From: Osmia lignaria lignaria | Taxonomy: Eukaryota > Arthropoda > Insecta > Hymenoptera > Megachilidae | DNA length: 64,000 bases | Direction of reading: 5' to 3' | NCBI RefSeq assembly: GCF_051020975.1 | Contig: NC_135037.1 | Location: 4,836,001-4,900,000 of the forward strand | In this document: piece after piece, positions 36,651 through 47,166 of the stretch | How the letters are laid out: each line of letters begins with the position of its first letter | Position numbering within the stretch: position 1 is the stretch's first letter | Notes under the pieces: generated by a model | What the model was told of the DNA's origin: nothing | Database searches by the model: none | The model's input: the letters and a program-made list of their open reading frames with translations, nothing else | Made by a program: the position numbers and the translations under genes

Positions 36651-38120
36651 ATTTCGAGAGCGCCTAAGGGGCGAGGGGGGAGCTGCCACTTTTCTTGGGA
36701 AAATATGATTTAACACCTAATGTTGGTTTATTTATGAAATTGCAATACTATCAGATTCTATTTAATTATAATAATTCTATGGAATTATGTCTGAATCTAT
36801 TCGTGGCTCATTTAGTTGATTGCATCTCCTGGGATTATCAGGGAACTAGGTTTCTTAATCCCGTCGATGCAAGGATAACGTTTCCGCATTCAGCAAATCG
36901 GAGTTAGTAAGTTTGAATCGACTGTCATCTTACAACTTCTTTGATCTTGCGACTTTGTCAACGATGCAATATCATTGCTCCCTTGGTGTCCGGAAAGCTC
37001 AGCTTCCTCTCACTGATCCTGCTAACTTCCATAATCCACGTTCCAAGAATTTCTCCTTTCGCTTCGAGAGAGACGTAGAATTTAAGGTGACGATTTCGCT
37101 GTAACTTCGTTCTAGGAACCATTAGCAGTCAGGCTTTCGCTACCAATGGGGTGTTTAATTGCACTACTCGAAGGATTCTTGGGAATTTAATGGTACTTCT
37201 TGGTAATGGGTTTCAGGAAATGCTGCGTTTTGTTCTGGGTAATCTTTATTGCTTTTCTAATTAAAAAAAAAGACATATCTAATTAAAAATTATAATATTA
37301 CGTATAGTCACAGAAATAATTTTAATGCAGCGATTTTTAATTTTTCTTTAAAAAGCTTTATAGCTTTGCTATATTTTGACCTTAAAAATATTTTAATATT
37401 TTTGCATAGATTAATACAAATTCTGGCCATTTTTAAATAATTATTTGGTACAAAAATTCTAAAGCAGTAAAGAAATGAAAAGGGTTGAGAATTAATGCAT
37501 GTAATATTTTAATAAGAAGATCTTATTTACCTGCTGCATTAATAAAAGTTATGCAACAATTTTTCTGGTCACCGCTGCTACATTGCACAGGTTTTCACTT
37601 CCCTTAAAAGGAAGAAGCATGTTTGAATGAAAAATTTTGAAGCTGACACAAAGTGTACACGGCATTCGTGGAAAATAATTTCCAACATATCTTACGTCAG
37701 TTTAAGCAACATATTTTTCAGGATTTTTCAGGGGATACTTGTGTTTAGGAAACGAACCCTGAACGTTTCACTTCTGCTGAAGATTGCAAGAAACTATGCA
37801 ATCAATAATGCGTTACTCTCTGCTCGCAACATTGAATCATATTTTACGATTTATGTGTTCCTTCTGAACGCGTGGATCCGGTTCCTCTTGTTAATAAATC
37901 TTCAAATATTCATAAGTCTAGGATTTGATTTACTGTTTCTTCTCCATTTCTTGTCATTTGAAACAGAAGCTTTTGATATTTAATATTAAAACGACAAAAG
38001 AGAGCCTGTTTCTTTCTTTTCTCGCTAACAGAAGTAAAATATTTCTTTATACAAAGATGCAACAAAAAAAAAAACAAAACAAATTTGTTGCATCAATTTT
38101 GTTAAAAACCTCAACAACAA

Positions 38121-38500
38121 CGCCATCTACCAAAATGGCGCTCATTAAGGTACAAAAATAGGGGCTCTGAAATGGAGTATTGTTTCGCGTTGCGCCGCCG
38201 AATATTGCGGACGTTCTATGGAGCGGAGGAACGAGGGGGTCGGACTCGGTGGAGTTAGGGGTTGGAGGGTGAGCCGGAAATCATAGCGGAGTACGCAGGG
38301 TGTTTCGGGTTTCGGTTGGCGAGAAATTACGAGGGAGTTTCGTGTGGCTAGGTTGAAAATCCTAGGCATCAGGGCCGCGATTGGTCGGCTTTTGCTGTCC
38401 TGCCACGATAATTGTCCGGTGATCCGAACCCGCGATTTCCGCGGATATTAACCCGAAGTTAATGCGATTTCGCGGTCGCGCGGGCAGACCAATCACATGG
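38121..38500. promoter_or_regulatory. GC-rich promoter- or insulator-like block
   Basis: The block opens with CGCCAT (38121-38126) and ATGGCG (38135-38140) as an inverted pair. The AAAATGGCGC half matches the YY1/Pho core, and CGCCATCTA resembles insect CTCF-type sites. About 380 bp of GC- and CpG-rich DNA follows, with CCAAT boxes in opposite orientations at 38380-38384 (ATTGG) and 38489-38493 (CCAAT). No TATA box or clear Initiator was identified, and no linked splice donor is convincing. The promoter or boundary function is inferred from motifs and composition only. Confidence 0.3.
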
Positions 38501-39707
38501 CGTCCGGTAGTCTCGTCGCGCAGGATCAAAATTAACTGTCCATGATTTTATGGGAAGATGGTAGCCCGTGGTTTCTTTAATTTTTCATGAAAATGTCGTT
38601 TAATGAAAATATCATGTTGCAGCGATAAAAAATGTATTGGATAGAAATAGAATACACGGAAGGAAAACGTTTTTTCATATTCTATTCAAAGTTCAGAAAC
38701 TTGAGAAATATTCTTAAGTAACCGTATCCATTTCTAAGCAAAAGTTTCTTAGACCTTCCTTTCCATTACTGCCTACAACATCTCGAAATGCAGCTGCAGC
38801 TGCAACATCCTTTTCGTCAACGTTGCCGTATATTTGCGCACCTGTTCATACACAAGGCGTATACATGTACACACGGCACACTGAGTGTGTCGAAATTACT
38901 GTATAACATAATGCGAAATGCAGTTCGCATGTTTCTTTCGGCCGTGCTGCTTGTTTGTACAAATTAATTTACTGCTTTCAACGTTGACGTTACGTGAATG
39001 CATCTTCTCGCAAATGAGAGCTGTATTTATTCGTTTTAATAATTTACCCGAAATTTTGTTTGCACTGGATGTTTGTAGATATGAACAGCTGCAAAAAGTA
39101 AACAAATGAAAATTAAATGATAAATTCGAAATAATTAAATTGCAATTTTGTGGATTTTTTTGTTTATATATTTAACAGGAAATTAGTAATAATATTCGTA
39201 TAAAAAATATAATGCAATAGGTTGATTATTTTTAAAAATATTTTTGTAAGAAGTAATTTTGTGATTAAAACTTTAATTTTCTTTAAATTGTATATTGCAA
39301 GTAGAATAAATCAGTATGTACGGAGACACGCAGTAAGTAGTATAGATCAATGCATGAGCAGACATCCGGTAAGTAGAATACGCTGAGGTATAGTCAGGCG
39401 TCTGGAAAAGTGATTGATATCAAATACCTTTCAAATCAATGAATAATTTAAATCTGAAATTGCTTCAGATTACCATAATTAACTTTTAACTATAACTGTA
39501 ATTATATCATAAAAATAGCGTAATTACTATTACGTAAGACAGGCTTCTTTATGGAAAAAGGCGAGATAGGAATTCTCAAAGACTTAATTGTGAAGATAAT
39601 AATACCAAGAGTAATTTAGAAAATAAAATAATACAAATTTTGGCCACTGAATATTAGAAAATTTAGAAAATTATAAAAATAAGAAATATGAATAATAACA
39701 GAAATAT

Positions 39708-39815
39708 GAATTCAAATTCTCCCACGTAAACGTTTATACGCAAGTGGTGGGAAGCTGCAGACCTCTATATGTATGTATACATATATGGGATCCTCTTCCC
39801 TGCATCACCAGTTCC
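39708..39815 (+). repeat. dispersed repeat family E, copy 2 (foldback)
   Basis: This is the partner of 36554-36650. GGTGGGAAG pairs with CTTCCC...CACC around a TA-rich loop containing GTATGTATACATATATGG. It ends with a short hairpin (TTCCC-CTT-GGGAA) in the place where copy 1 has a different small hairpin. Similarity also extends upstream into AT-rich sequence (GAAATATGAATTCAAATTCTCCC in part). Confidence 0.6.
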
Positions 39816-41758
39816 CCTTGGGAAATCTACGGTGACCGAGACTGCACGAATTTTTTATTCTGAAATATTAAAAATCTTAATTTATTATATGATTATATAT
39901 CAAAATAATAGTATTTACTAAATTATCAATAGAAACAATATTATATTGTTTAATATTAGTAAATTTTAATATTCTCTTTTTTATTATTTGAATTTTTAGT
40001 CTTCTTTATTGAGTACTAATTAATAAAACTGCATATATCAATTTAATTTCTTCTTATAACACAAATGATTAAAAAGATATTATCAAGACATAAAGCATTT
40101 TCTTCTCGGAATATTTTGAGTTATAATTCGTTTACCAAAATAAAGCTTTCATCGTATCCATCAACAGAATCAGAAGCATAAATGAATCCCTTGTTCCGAC
40201 TATCGTTCTACATAGCGTTACAAGCGTACACAAGCGGATTTCGAGTAGTTTCAGCGTGCTGAGTTGCGTTCTAACGTCCAGCAGAGTTTACTTCGAGTTT
40301 CCATCGAGGCCCTCGAGCCCTGTACACATATGGTTACAGGGATAATAACGTACGGCAACGTTTCCGGCCTCGTGGTACGGTATAGAAGGTGTAAGTGGAT
40401 CGGAGAATCAGGAAATATCTGATTCTGCGAGGGGCAAACGGTTCGAGACGATAGAAGGGAATGAGGTGCACGAGAAACGAGCGAATATAGGGCTCTTTAG
40501 AAGAAACGGAATCGTCGACGATGCCATCAGCTCCTTCCCTTGTCCGACATTTTAACTTCCATTCACTGAACGTTCCTACGAGAGTTGTATTATGGCACTT
40601 GTAATAGTTCGACTTTCACAGTGACCAGGGGCCATTTTGAAAAATTATCAGCACATGTGCTTTGAAGTATGGGTGTAATGAAGTGCACTATTGGGTGCAG
40701 ATTTAGGAATTCTTTGGGGAGTTACATGTAACAAGTTCTTTTAACCCGTTCGTTACTCGAAGAAAGAAAATGGTTATTTATAAAAGGAGTATAAACACAG
40801 GGAATTTTTCTGTTGTTAATGGATTTTTGTGCAATTTTGTGCATCGGTGCATCGGAAAAGTGCAATTGCATTTCTCTTCCTTTATGAAACGCTCTAATGC
40901 ATTTTTGGATGCATTAATCAATGCAGTTTTCTACTGTCAGCAAAAAAAATATTAAAACTGTTAATTTAATAATTATTGCAATTTCAATTTGAATACAAAT
41001 AATCAAACATTTATAAAAGCGATTGCTATCAAATTAATTATTTCAATTAAAAGTTATTCAGGATTATCGTAATTAACTTTCTTCTAATCCTTTCATTCTA
41101 TAATATTTTATAATTCTCCTTCGTAGCCAAAGTTATAATTACGATACAAGATCCAGGTGCACGCGGGCAAACATCTTCTCTAATGAAGCTGCGTTACATA
41201 TAATAGTTATACGCGTTTATCGTTCGTAGAATACTAACGCAATAATTAAGACGCATCGTTTACAGACGGCAAAGAAATATAGAGCAACGTTAACGTCGTA
41301 AAGTTGCAGGTGGCCGGGAATGAAAGCAACCCTGAGAAATGAGCATTCGCGATGTCTTTCAAACTGCGAACTCCTGCAAGTTTCGAAATTGCTTGCCCTG
41401 AGTGCAAGCTTCGAATAATCCTGCTACTTCGAGGTGCGTACAAGCTACGTCTTAATCTATCGTTACGTTAACAGAGTATCAGTTAACTAATACGGCTGTA
41501 CCTCGTTGTACGTGTATCCATCAACAAGGAGAACTTTGATGCGAGCTTCAAAGTGCCTGAAAACATCTTTGGTATTCGTAAAGTGTTCAGGGATGGGAGA
41601 AAATGATTTAATGTTTAAAAAGAGATAATTGATATTAAAAAATATTAGTTTGATTTATTATAAAATTAGACTTTGTTAAAGTAACTTTTTATTTTTTTAA
41701 ATTGAGTTCCTTAGAGGTTTAATATTGTTATTGAGGTTTGAAACGTATTCATTTCAAT

Positions 41759-41938
41759 TAGGGGTGCGCGGGTACCCGGGAAATCGGGTCGGATTCCAAA
41801 AGGCGGGCGGTCTTTTAGCGAACTTTGTGAAGCCAGGTAGATTCAGTTTAAAGCATATAGTTCAAGAACCCAGTTGAATCCGTCTGAATTATTTCGAGTC
41901 CATTCGAGCCTGTAATTTCAAATACCTGTACACCCTTA
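41759..41938. mobile_element. hAT-type MITE with perfect 8-bp target duplication
   Basis: The 180-bp element starts TAGGGGTGCGCGGGTACC and ends (reverse complement) TAAGGGTGTACAGGTATT. Differences between these ends are transitions, as expected from CpG decay. ATTTCAAT directly flanks both sides (41751-41758 and 41939-41946), an exact 8-bp duplication. TAGGGGTG-like ends plus an 8-bp duplication are diagnostic of the hAT superfamily. The interior has CGGGTCGGATTCC and no coding capacity, so mobilisation needed an autonomous relative elsewhere. The intact duplication means this copy was inserted by transposition rather than created by local rearrangement. Confidence 0.85.
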
Positions 41939-44574
41939 ATTTCAATGCATTATATTTTACCTCAGTGAAATCCTGCTCTCGCAAATATCCAAATGTAATT
42001 TCTAACTTCCAAGGTTTAACTATATTTCTCTCAGTCATTGAGCTGAATTTCTAAAATCCTAGTAATCATCCAAAACAGCAGAAAGGCTTCTACAATTTCC
42101 CCAGTTCCAAAAGTCCATAGAACTCTCTCGTGCTATACTCGGAGCTTCGGTAATCTCAAAACTCGTGTAATTTTATATTCCCTGCTTTTAGTTTAATTAT
42201 CGCAACGTAGTAACGTGATAACTATTGTTCTTTATCATTACCAAGAGAACCGTTGTCGTGTAAAATATTCGAATACAGAGTATTCAGATTCAGCTCGGTT
42301 CATTTTTAATTCAATTACCGACAAGTAGTTCTGTATTACGGTTCAATGTAAATTACGAAGCAATGGTGAAAACAGGCTGGCTCGTGTTAATTACACCGAG
42401 TCACTCGTTCTTCCCGTGGTACACGACAAAGGGAAAATTTCGTCTTGCTCGGGGCTATTAAAATATTTCGCGAGGAACTGTTAAGGTTGTAGCCAGCGTA
42501 GGACATTGTCTCTGGAGCTCGGTATGAAACCACCTTTCTTAACTGCGCTTCGTTCAAATCTAAACCATTTGGCTGGCAGCGGATACGATTATACTAAAAG
42601 GCGCGCTACGTGAAAACAGACGTAACTCACAATGAAGTTAGCGTGTGCTAACGTTCAAGCGATGGAATCTAATTACATACTCTTCCTCTCTCTTCGCCAA
42701 CGAAATCGCGTCGTCCACGAAACGCGCACTGCACTGTTTCTTTCCCTTTGCGAAAATTCAACCAAAATTTCTGTATGTACCCGAAATTCTTGTCAACCGA
42801 GTTGTACACAGAATCCTGTTTTGTTTTTGACATGGAATCGTGCCCAGGATCCTTTTACACAAATGAACTGATATTATTAGTGACAATTTATGGTGAACGA
42901 GTTGCAAGTTCACGGTATTAATAAATTCTGTTACATAATAGTGACAAGGTTTCTTCAATTGCAAATTAAATTATTGAAAGTTATTTTTTTAGCTTAGGTG
43001 TTTCATTCAAATTAGTAACCATTTATATTAACGCAAGATTTAAATATTCTTCTTTATTGAAAACTATTTACCCTTTTTGTTATTTAACAAATTTTTTGAT
43101 AATTTAATAAATAATTTTTGAAAATCAGTCCTTTTGCTAATACAAAGGATTCTAGAATTATTTAATTTCCTAAAGAATGTATATGTACAAACTGACCCTT
43201 GTCTTTGATAGAATTGCAACCTTTGTTAAAATATTGAGGAAATTCTCGGAATTCTTCCCATACGTTCATCCGAAAGTTGGTCGATTCTTCTGGAGGGACA
43301 CACGGAGAGTCGCGTTATTATGCGTTTGTTATCTTAATCACTGTTCTGACAGCTACGAAACGGTATGCAACGCGACTATTATGCTAACTCTCGACAGAGA
43401 ATGCTCATAACGCTATTACAAACACGAATTTCTGCACACAGAAATGTCTGTAATGACATCTGCAGTTTGTGCTATGATGACAACTAAAAAAGGAACAGAT
43501 TAACTAAAAATAGAATATTTCTTTTTAGCTTTTAAATGGTTGTTGAATTAGTAGAAAATCTCTGTGAATTATTGTAATTACCTATTAAAACAATCATTAC
43601 AACAATATTAATTTTTATTCGAATATGTATGACTAAAGATTATTTGTAATATCAGTTTTTAAGAAAAGTTTTTATTGATTTATGAAAAAAAGAAATTTGT
43701 GCATTTAAAACATTATGATGCAGTTTAAAGTAAAGTAGATGCATCTTGTAGAGTATTATTTTTTATTTAAAATGTAGTAATTGTTCCTAATTTATTGATT
43801 TTCTTAGATAAAATTAACGTAAATAAATAATTAGTTTTTGAATAATACATTATAAATAAAATTTGCAATCTCTATGTATTAACATTTCTTAATTAATCAT
43901 TTCTATGGATGAAGCTGCAGAAATTTATTTTAAAAATTACTCTCGAAAAAAGTTAATATCTTATGATTTGCAGCTAAAATTTGTTAAACCGAATGAAGGA
44001 ATTCACATATCACTGCAACTGTTGAAATTACATTTTTACAAATTTACACCACTTTACAGGAACATAGCGCAACATCTGCCCGGAGCATCTGTTGTGTAGA
44101 AATTCAGCACTCTCGTTGATCGTTTTCTCTGCAAAACTAAAAGAAAGATAACCGTAAGCATTTAATATACCGCGAACTATCTCGAGGCAGGAAATAAATA
44201 ACTCAGTTTCATCCGCTCGTATTTTCATGTTCCAGAAGAAAGTATCTCGAGAAAATGTTTTCTAGTTTTTAAATCCGACGCTGGATATTTTTCTGATTTT
44301 GATTTTAAACGCGAAGCTGAAGAGGTCGGAGATCCGGGGCTTTATGAGATAGGTAATACTCTATTCTATGTATGATCTTGACGTAGAAAAATGTCATCGT
44401 ACGTATCACTCTGTTACAACATTCAATTTGTGACATTTTTGTTAGTATAATATTAAATTAAATTAAATTTTTAATAAACAATGGATCAATCAATTTGCAG
44501 CTTAGTATTCAAGTCGTTATTTGCTTTAACTATTCACCAGCCATTAAAAATTAAAAATATTATTGATGGATTAA

Positions 44575-44790
44575 ACTTTAAGCTTTAAATTAGTATAAGA
44601 TAAGTATTATTTTATAATACTTTTATGTCATGAAATGTTTTGAAATCAATCATTATTTACTCTAATTGATAATTAGTTAGTTTATATTAAGAATGTTAAT
44701 CAGAGCTTTATATAATTATTTTCCTGAAGCTTTCAACAACAAATTGATGTATCATGAATGTGTTTCTATACAATAACCTTACACTTCTCT
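44575..44790 (+). repeat. dispersed repeat family D, copy 2
   Basis: The ordered blocks match 21823-22005 and 59798-59985: CTTTAAATTAGTATAAGATA, ATACTTTTATGTCATGAAAT, TTTACTCTAATTGATAATTAG, ATATTAAGAATGTTAATCAG, TTTATATAATTATTTTCCTGA, then AAATTGATGTATCATGAATGTG. The AAATT-GTAT and ATGAA-GTG landmarks appear at both ends of the segment, again suggesting a monomer followed by part of a second. Confidence 0.6.
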
Positions 44791-45196
44791 ATTAGAGTGC
44801 TATGAGCCTGTAAATATAAACCCATCATTTTCATCATCTTCCAAACATATTAACTCAAAATCCTTTTTTCAAAACCAATTCCATTTTCGCAGACTCAAAA
44901 AGCCCGGTGTCGAATCGTTAACAAGTGTAAAACCGTCCGCATGCTTTGTCCTAGGATTCATTGTCACTCGTGTTACCGCGCTTTAATTAAACCGGTCACG
45001 GATTCACAACCACAGGGAAAGATCCCTGAATTCAAAAGGGTACGAAAAAATCCAACCAGATATCTTCTCCGATCATCAAATCTCCGACGATTTACATAGA
45101 GTCTCTGATTTTTCGGAATTTCCTGCGTTTCCAACGACGAAAAGAATCTCGTGGAACGAGGATGGTCCCCGTGAGATAGTAATGGTGAACATGACG

Positions 45197-45217
45197 GAGA
45201 GAGAGAGAGAGAGAGAG
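45197..45217. repeat. (GA)n tract upstream of a putative start site
   Basis: About ten GA units lie some 115 bp upstream of the Initiator match at 45331. GA repeats bind GAGA factor (Trl) in insects and are enriched at promoters with paused polymerase. The tract may equally be an ordinary microsatellite. Confidence 0.6.
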
Positions 45218-45224
45218 GGTGATA

Positions 45225-45340
45225 GAAGGGTGGTTGTACGCGCGCAGGAGCGTAACGCAAGCGCGCTGGGCCACAGCCCCGTTACCGAGGGTGCCACCCC
45301 GCCGAGTGAGGCCTGCCGGCCAAGAGACGCTCAGTTCCGT
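45225..45340 (+). promoter_or_regulatory. candidate core promoter with Initiator
   Basis: TCAGTTC at 45331-45337 matches the insect Initiator consensus TCAKTY, with the predicted start at the A (45333). The 100 bp upstream are GC- and CpG-rich, lack a TATA box, and are preceded by the GA tract at 45197. No clear downstream promoter element sits at +28. Directly downstream begins a CpG-rich leader-like sequence ending in a strong splice donor. The combination is the best promoter evidence in the window, but each single motif is common. Confidence 0.4.
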
Positions 45341-45795
45341 CTCGTTCTCCTCCCGAGGAAACCGGAAATAGTAAAAAGCTCGCACGTACTGGCGGGAAAC
45401 TCGCGTTCGTTTCGATTTCATCGTTACGCGATCGATTATATCCGATGATTCCACTCGTTCGTTGAATCTATCCGAAAGTTTACCTGCGATCATTGTTTCG
45501 CGCGTGTTTTGTCTTCGAGGTAGGAGTGGTGTATCAGTTTGTCCAAGTGAGTGGTGGATACTCGACGATTCGAGTTGTTCCGGTGAGCTTTCATTCGAAC
45601 AGTGAAGTGGAATCGAGAAGATACTCGGATCCAGAGATAGATCTTTCGTTCGCGAGTGTACCGAGTGGTGTACGATCATCGTGGCTGAGTTCTCTGTTAA
45701 CTAACGAGAGGAAAATCATCGAGGAAGAGAATTGTGTCGATGGAGATCAGAATTGATTACGCGCCTGCACGATTTTTAATTCGCTGAGTGGCGCG
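45333..45795 (+). other. candidate first exon (5' leader) of an unidentified gene
   Basis: The segment is GC-richer than its surroundings, full of TCG/CGA and GTG repeats typical of hymenopteran leaders, and ends at a strong donor (GCG|GTAAGT, 45796-45801). Three weaker in-exon donors (GTAGGA at 45520, GTGAGT at 45547, GTGAGC at 45583) could give shorter versions. An 87-codon frame (45493-45756) and a 15-codon frame starting at 45739 both close before the donor. Neither resembles a known protein, so the ATGs look like upstream frames in a leader and the main coding region should lie downstream. A 195-codon antisense frame overlaps and is considered a shadow. Which gene it belongs to cannot be told from this window. 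Confidence 0.4.
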
Positions 45796-46105
45796 GTAAG
45801 TTGAGACAGGATCTCGCAGAAATATTCTTGGGCGAAATTGTGCATCGTGTTTTTCCTTTCCGTGAAAGGAACGCCAAATGATTTGTAGTGTACATGGGGA
45901 GATTACAAAATTTTTGGTTCGGTTGTATTTAAGATATCAGGTTTTTAATGCCTGGTAAGAGGTGACCGATGAGGACTTGTGATCGTTCATTATCGAAGGA
46001 TTAGTTTTTTCTTCCGCTTTTTATGTTGTTGTTGGAAACTTATGTAGCTGAATTATTGAACAACAGGTGGAGTGTTGCAATGTTCCTTATGGAAGGCGGC
46101 TTCGT

Positions 46106-46274
46106 TTAACCCTCGGACGGCGGACCATGGAGAGAGACCCAATTTTAATTTAACTTTATATGGTATTTTCATTTTCTAAATTTTACATTGTTCCTCTAAG
46201 AATTATTTTTCTCTTATATGAAAATCTGTAAGTTTGGGTCTCGATTGACCCGGACTCCGCTGTTCACGGGTTAA
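46106..46274 (+). mobile_element. piggyBac-like MITE, TTAA family, reference copy
   Basis: This 169-bp element is bounded by TTAA (46106-46109 and 46271-46274). The left end reads CCCTCGGACGGCGGACCATG followed by GAGAGAGACCC; the right end, reversed, reads CCCGTGAACAGCGGAGTCCG and then GGTCAATCGAGACCC. The ends are imperfect inverted repeats sharing CCC, a GGCGGA/AGCGGA block and GAGACCCAA. The interior is AT-rich and non-coding. TTAA duplication and CCC-type ends are the hallmark of piggyBac transposases, so a piggyBac-like enzyme elsewhere is inferred to have moved it. It is the best preserved of seven related copies in the window. Confidence 0.8.
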
Positions 46275-47098
46275 AAGGGTCCTGATTCTTTGGTGGGAAT
46301 GACCCCTTTTATGAGTTCAACAAAAATTATAGAAACTTACAATGTAAAGGAAGATTTTAAGTGTTAATATTAACAGCATTGCCTAGCATTTTTTGGGTAT
46401 TATGGATCTAAAATATTAAATAGCAATTTATCTAATATTCAATGATATCAAAACTGAAAATGTGATTTATGAAAGTGATAATAATAAACACGTATATCAA
46501 TTTAAGAAAATGATTGAGTTTCCACAATTTCTTAATAATATAAATATGAGTTGAAAAGTACCAAATAACCCATTTTCTAATCTGGTGTTTGAATTATATT
46601 TGTATCAATTTTTAATTTTAATATTTCAACGAGCAACGACTGAATTATGAAGAACGGAAAGCGTGTTAATGAGTTTTCAATCAATAATCACCGACGTCGA
46701 AAATTCTGCTAATAGGCTTCCGGTTAATAAACCCTAAAGTAAAAATCATCGAGTTCGAAACTGTTGAGATGAACAATAAAAGGCGTATCTTTTCGATATC
46801 CAAGAGAGATAAAGAAAGCGGTATATCGAAAGAAATTTCTTTAATCTTCCCTTTGTGTATCAGGATCAAGCCAGAAATTTTTCAACCTTACTACATACAA
46901 AAGGATGAGCGTGCAGATGAAGGATAGATCGAAGGTTTTACGAGGCAAAGTGAAACGGATGAGATCTCTGACCGATCCATCAACAATTTTCTTTCAACAG
47001 TATTCTCTCATGAAAGAGTAAACGAAAATGAAGAGGTATGCAGCGTTCGTTCTGTGTGAAAAACGGTGATCTATTCGTTTGTTGATATCGTGTTTCAG

Positions 47099-47166
47099 TG
47101 GCGATCGCGATCGCTTAAAATCATCTTCTGTCCGATCGAGTGTCATAATTACACCTGATCGAATCA
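47099..47166 (+). other. candidate second leader exon
   Basis: A 3' splice site (CGTTTGTTGATATCGTGTTT then CAG, ending 47098) and a strong donor (TCA|GTAAGT at 47167-47172) bound a 68-nt CpG-rich segment. It opens with the perfect 14-bp palindrome GCGATCGCGATCGC (47101-47114). Another acceptor (TTTCTTTCAACAG, ending 47000) lies upstream, so a longer exon of 47001-47166 is an alternative. It lies 1.3 kb downstream of the candidate first exon on the same strand. No coding similarity is recognised, and chance pairing of splice motifs is possible. Confidence 0.25.

Larger units (their letters stand above)
39820..45190. other. non-coding block upstream of the promoter-like region
   Basis: No gene is recognised. 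GC-rich islands lie at about 40180-40640, 41150-41500, 42360-42730 and 44890-45190. A hAT-type MITE (41759-41938) and a family D repeat (44575-44790) are embedded. The 43.4-44.9 kb stretch is very AT-rich. Frames of 60-79 codons show no recognisable domain. Confidence 0.5.

Noticed and set aside
45092..45679. 195-codon minus-strand frame, the longest in the window
   Set aside because: It lies antisense to the promoter-like and leader-like sequence. Its middle translates the GA tract as an LSLSLSL run and it has no recognisable domain; low stop density in GC-rich DNA explains it.
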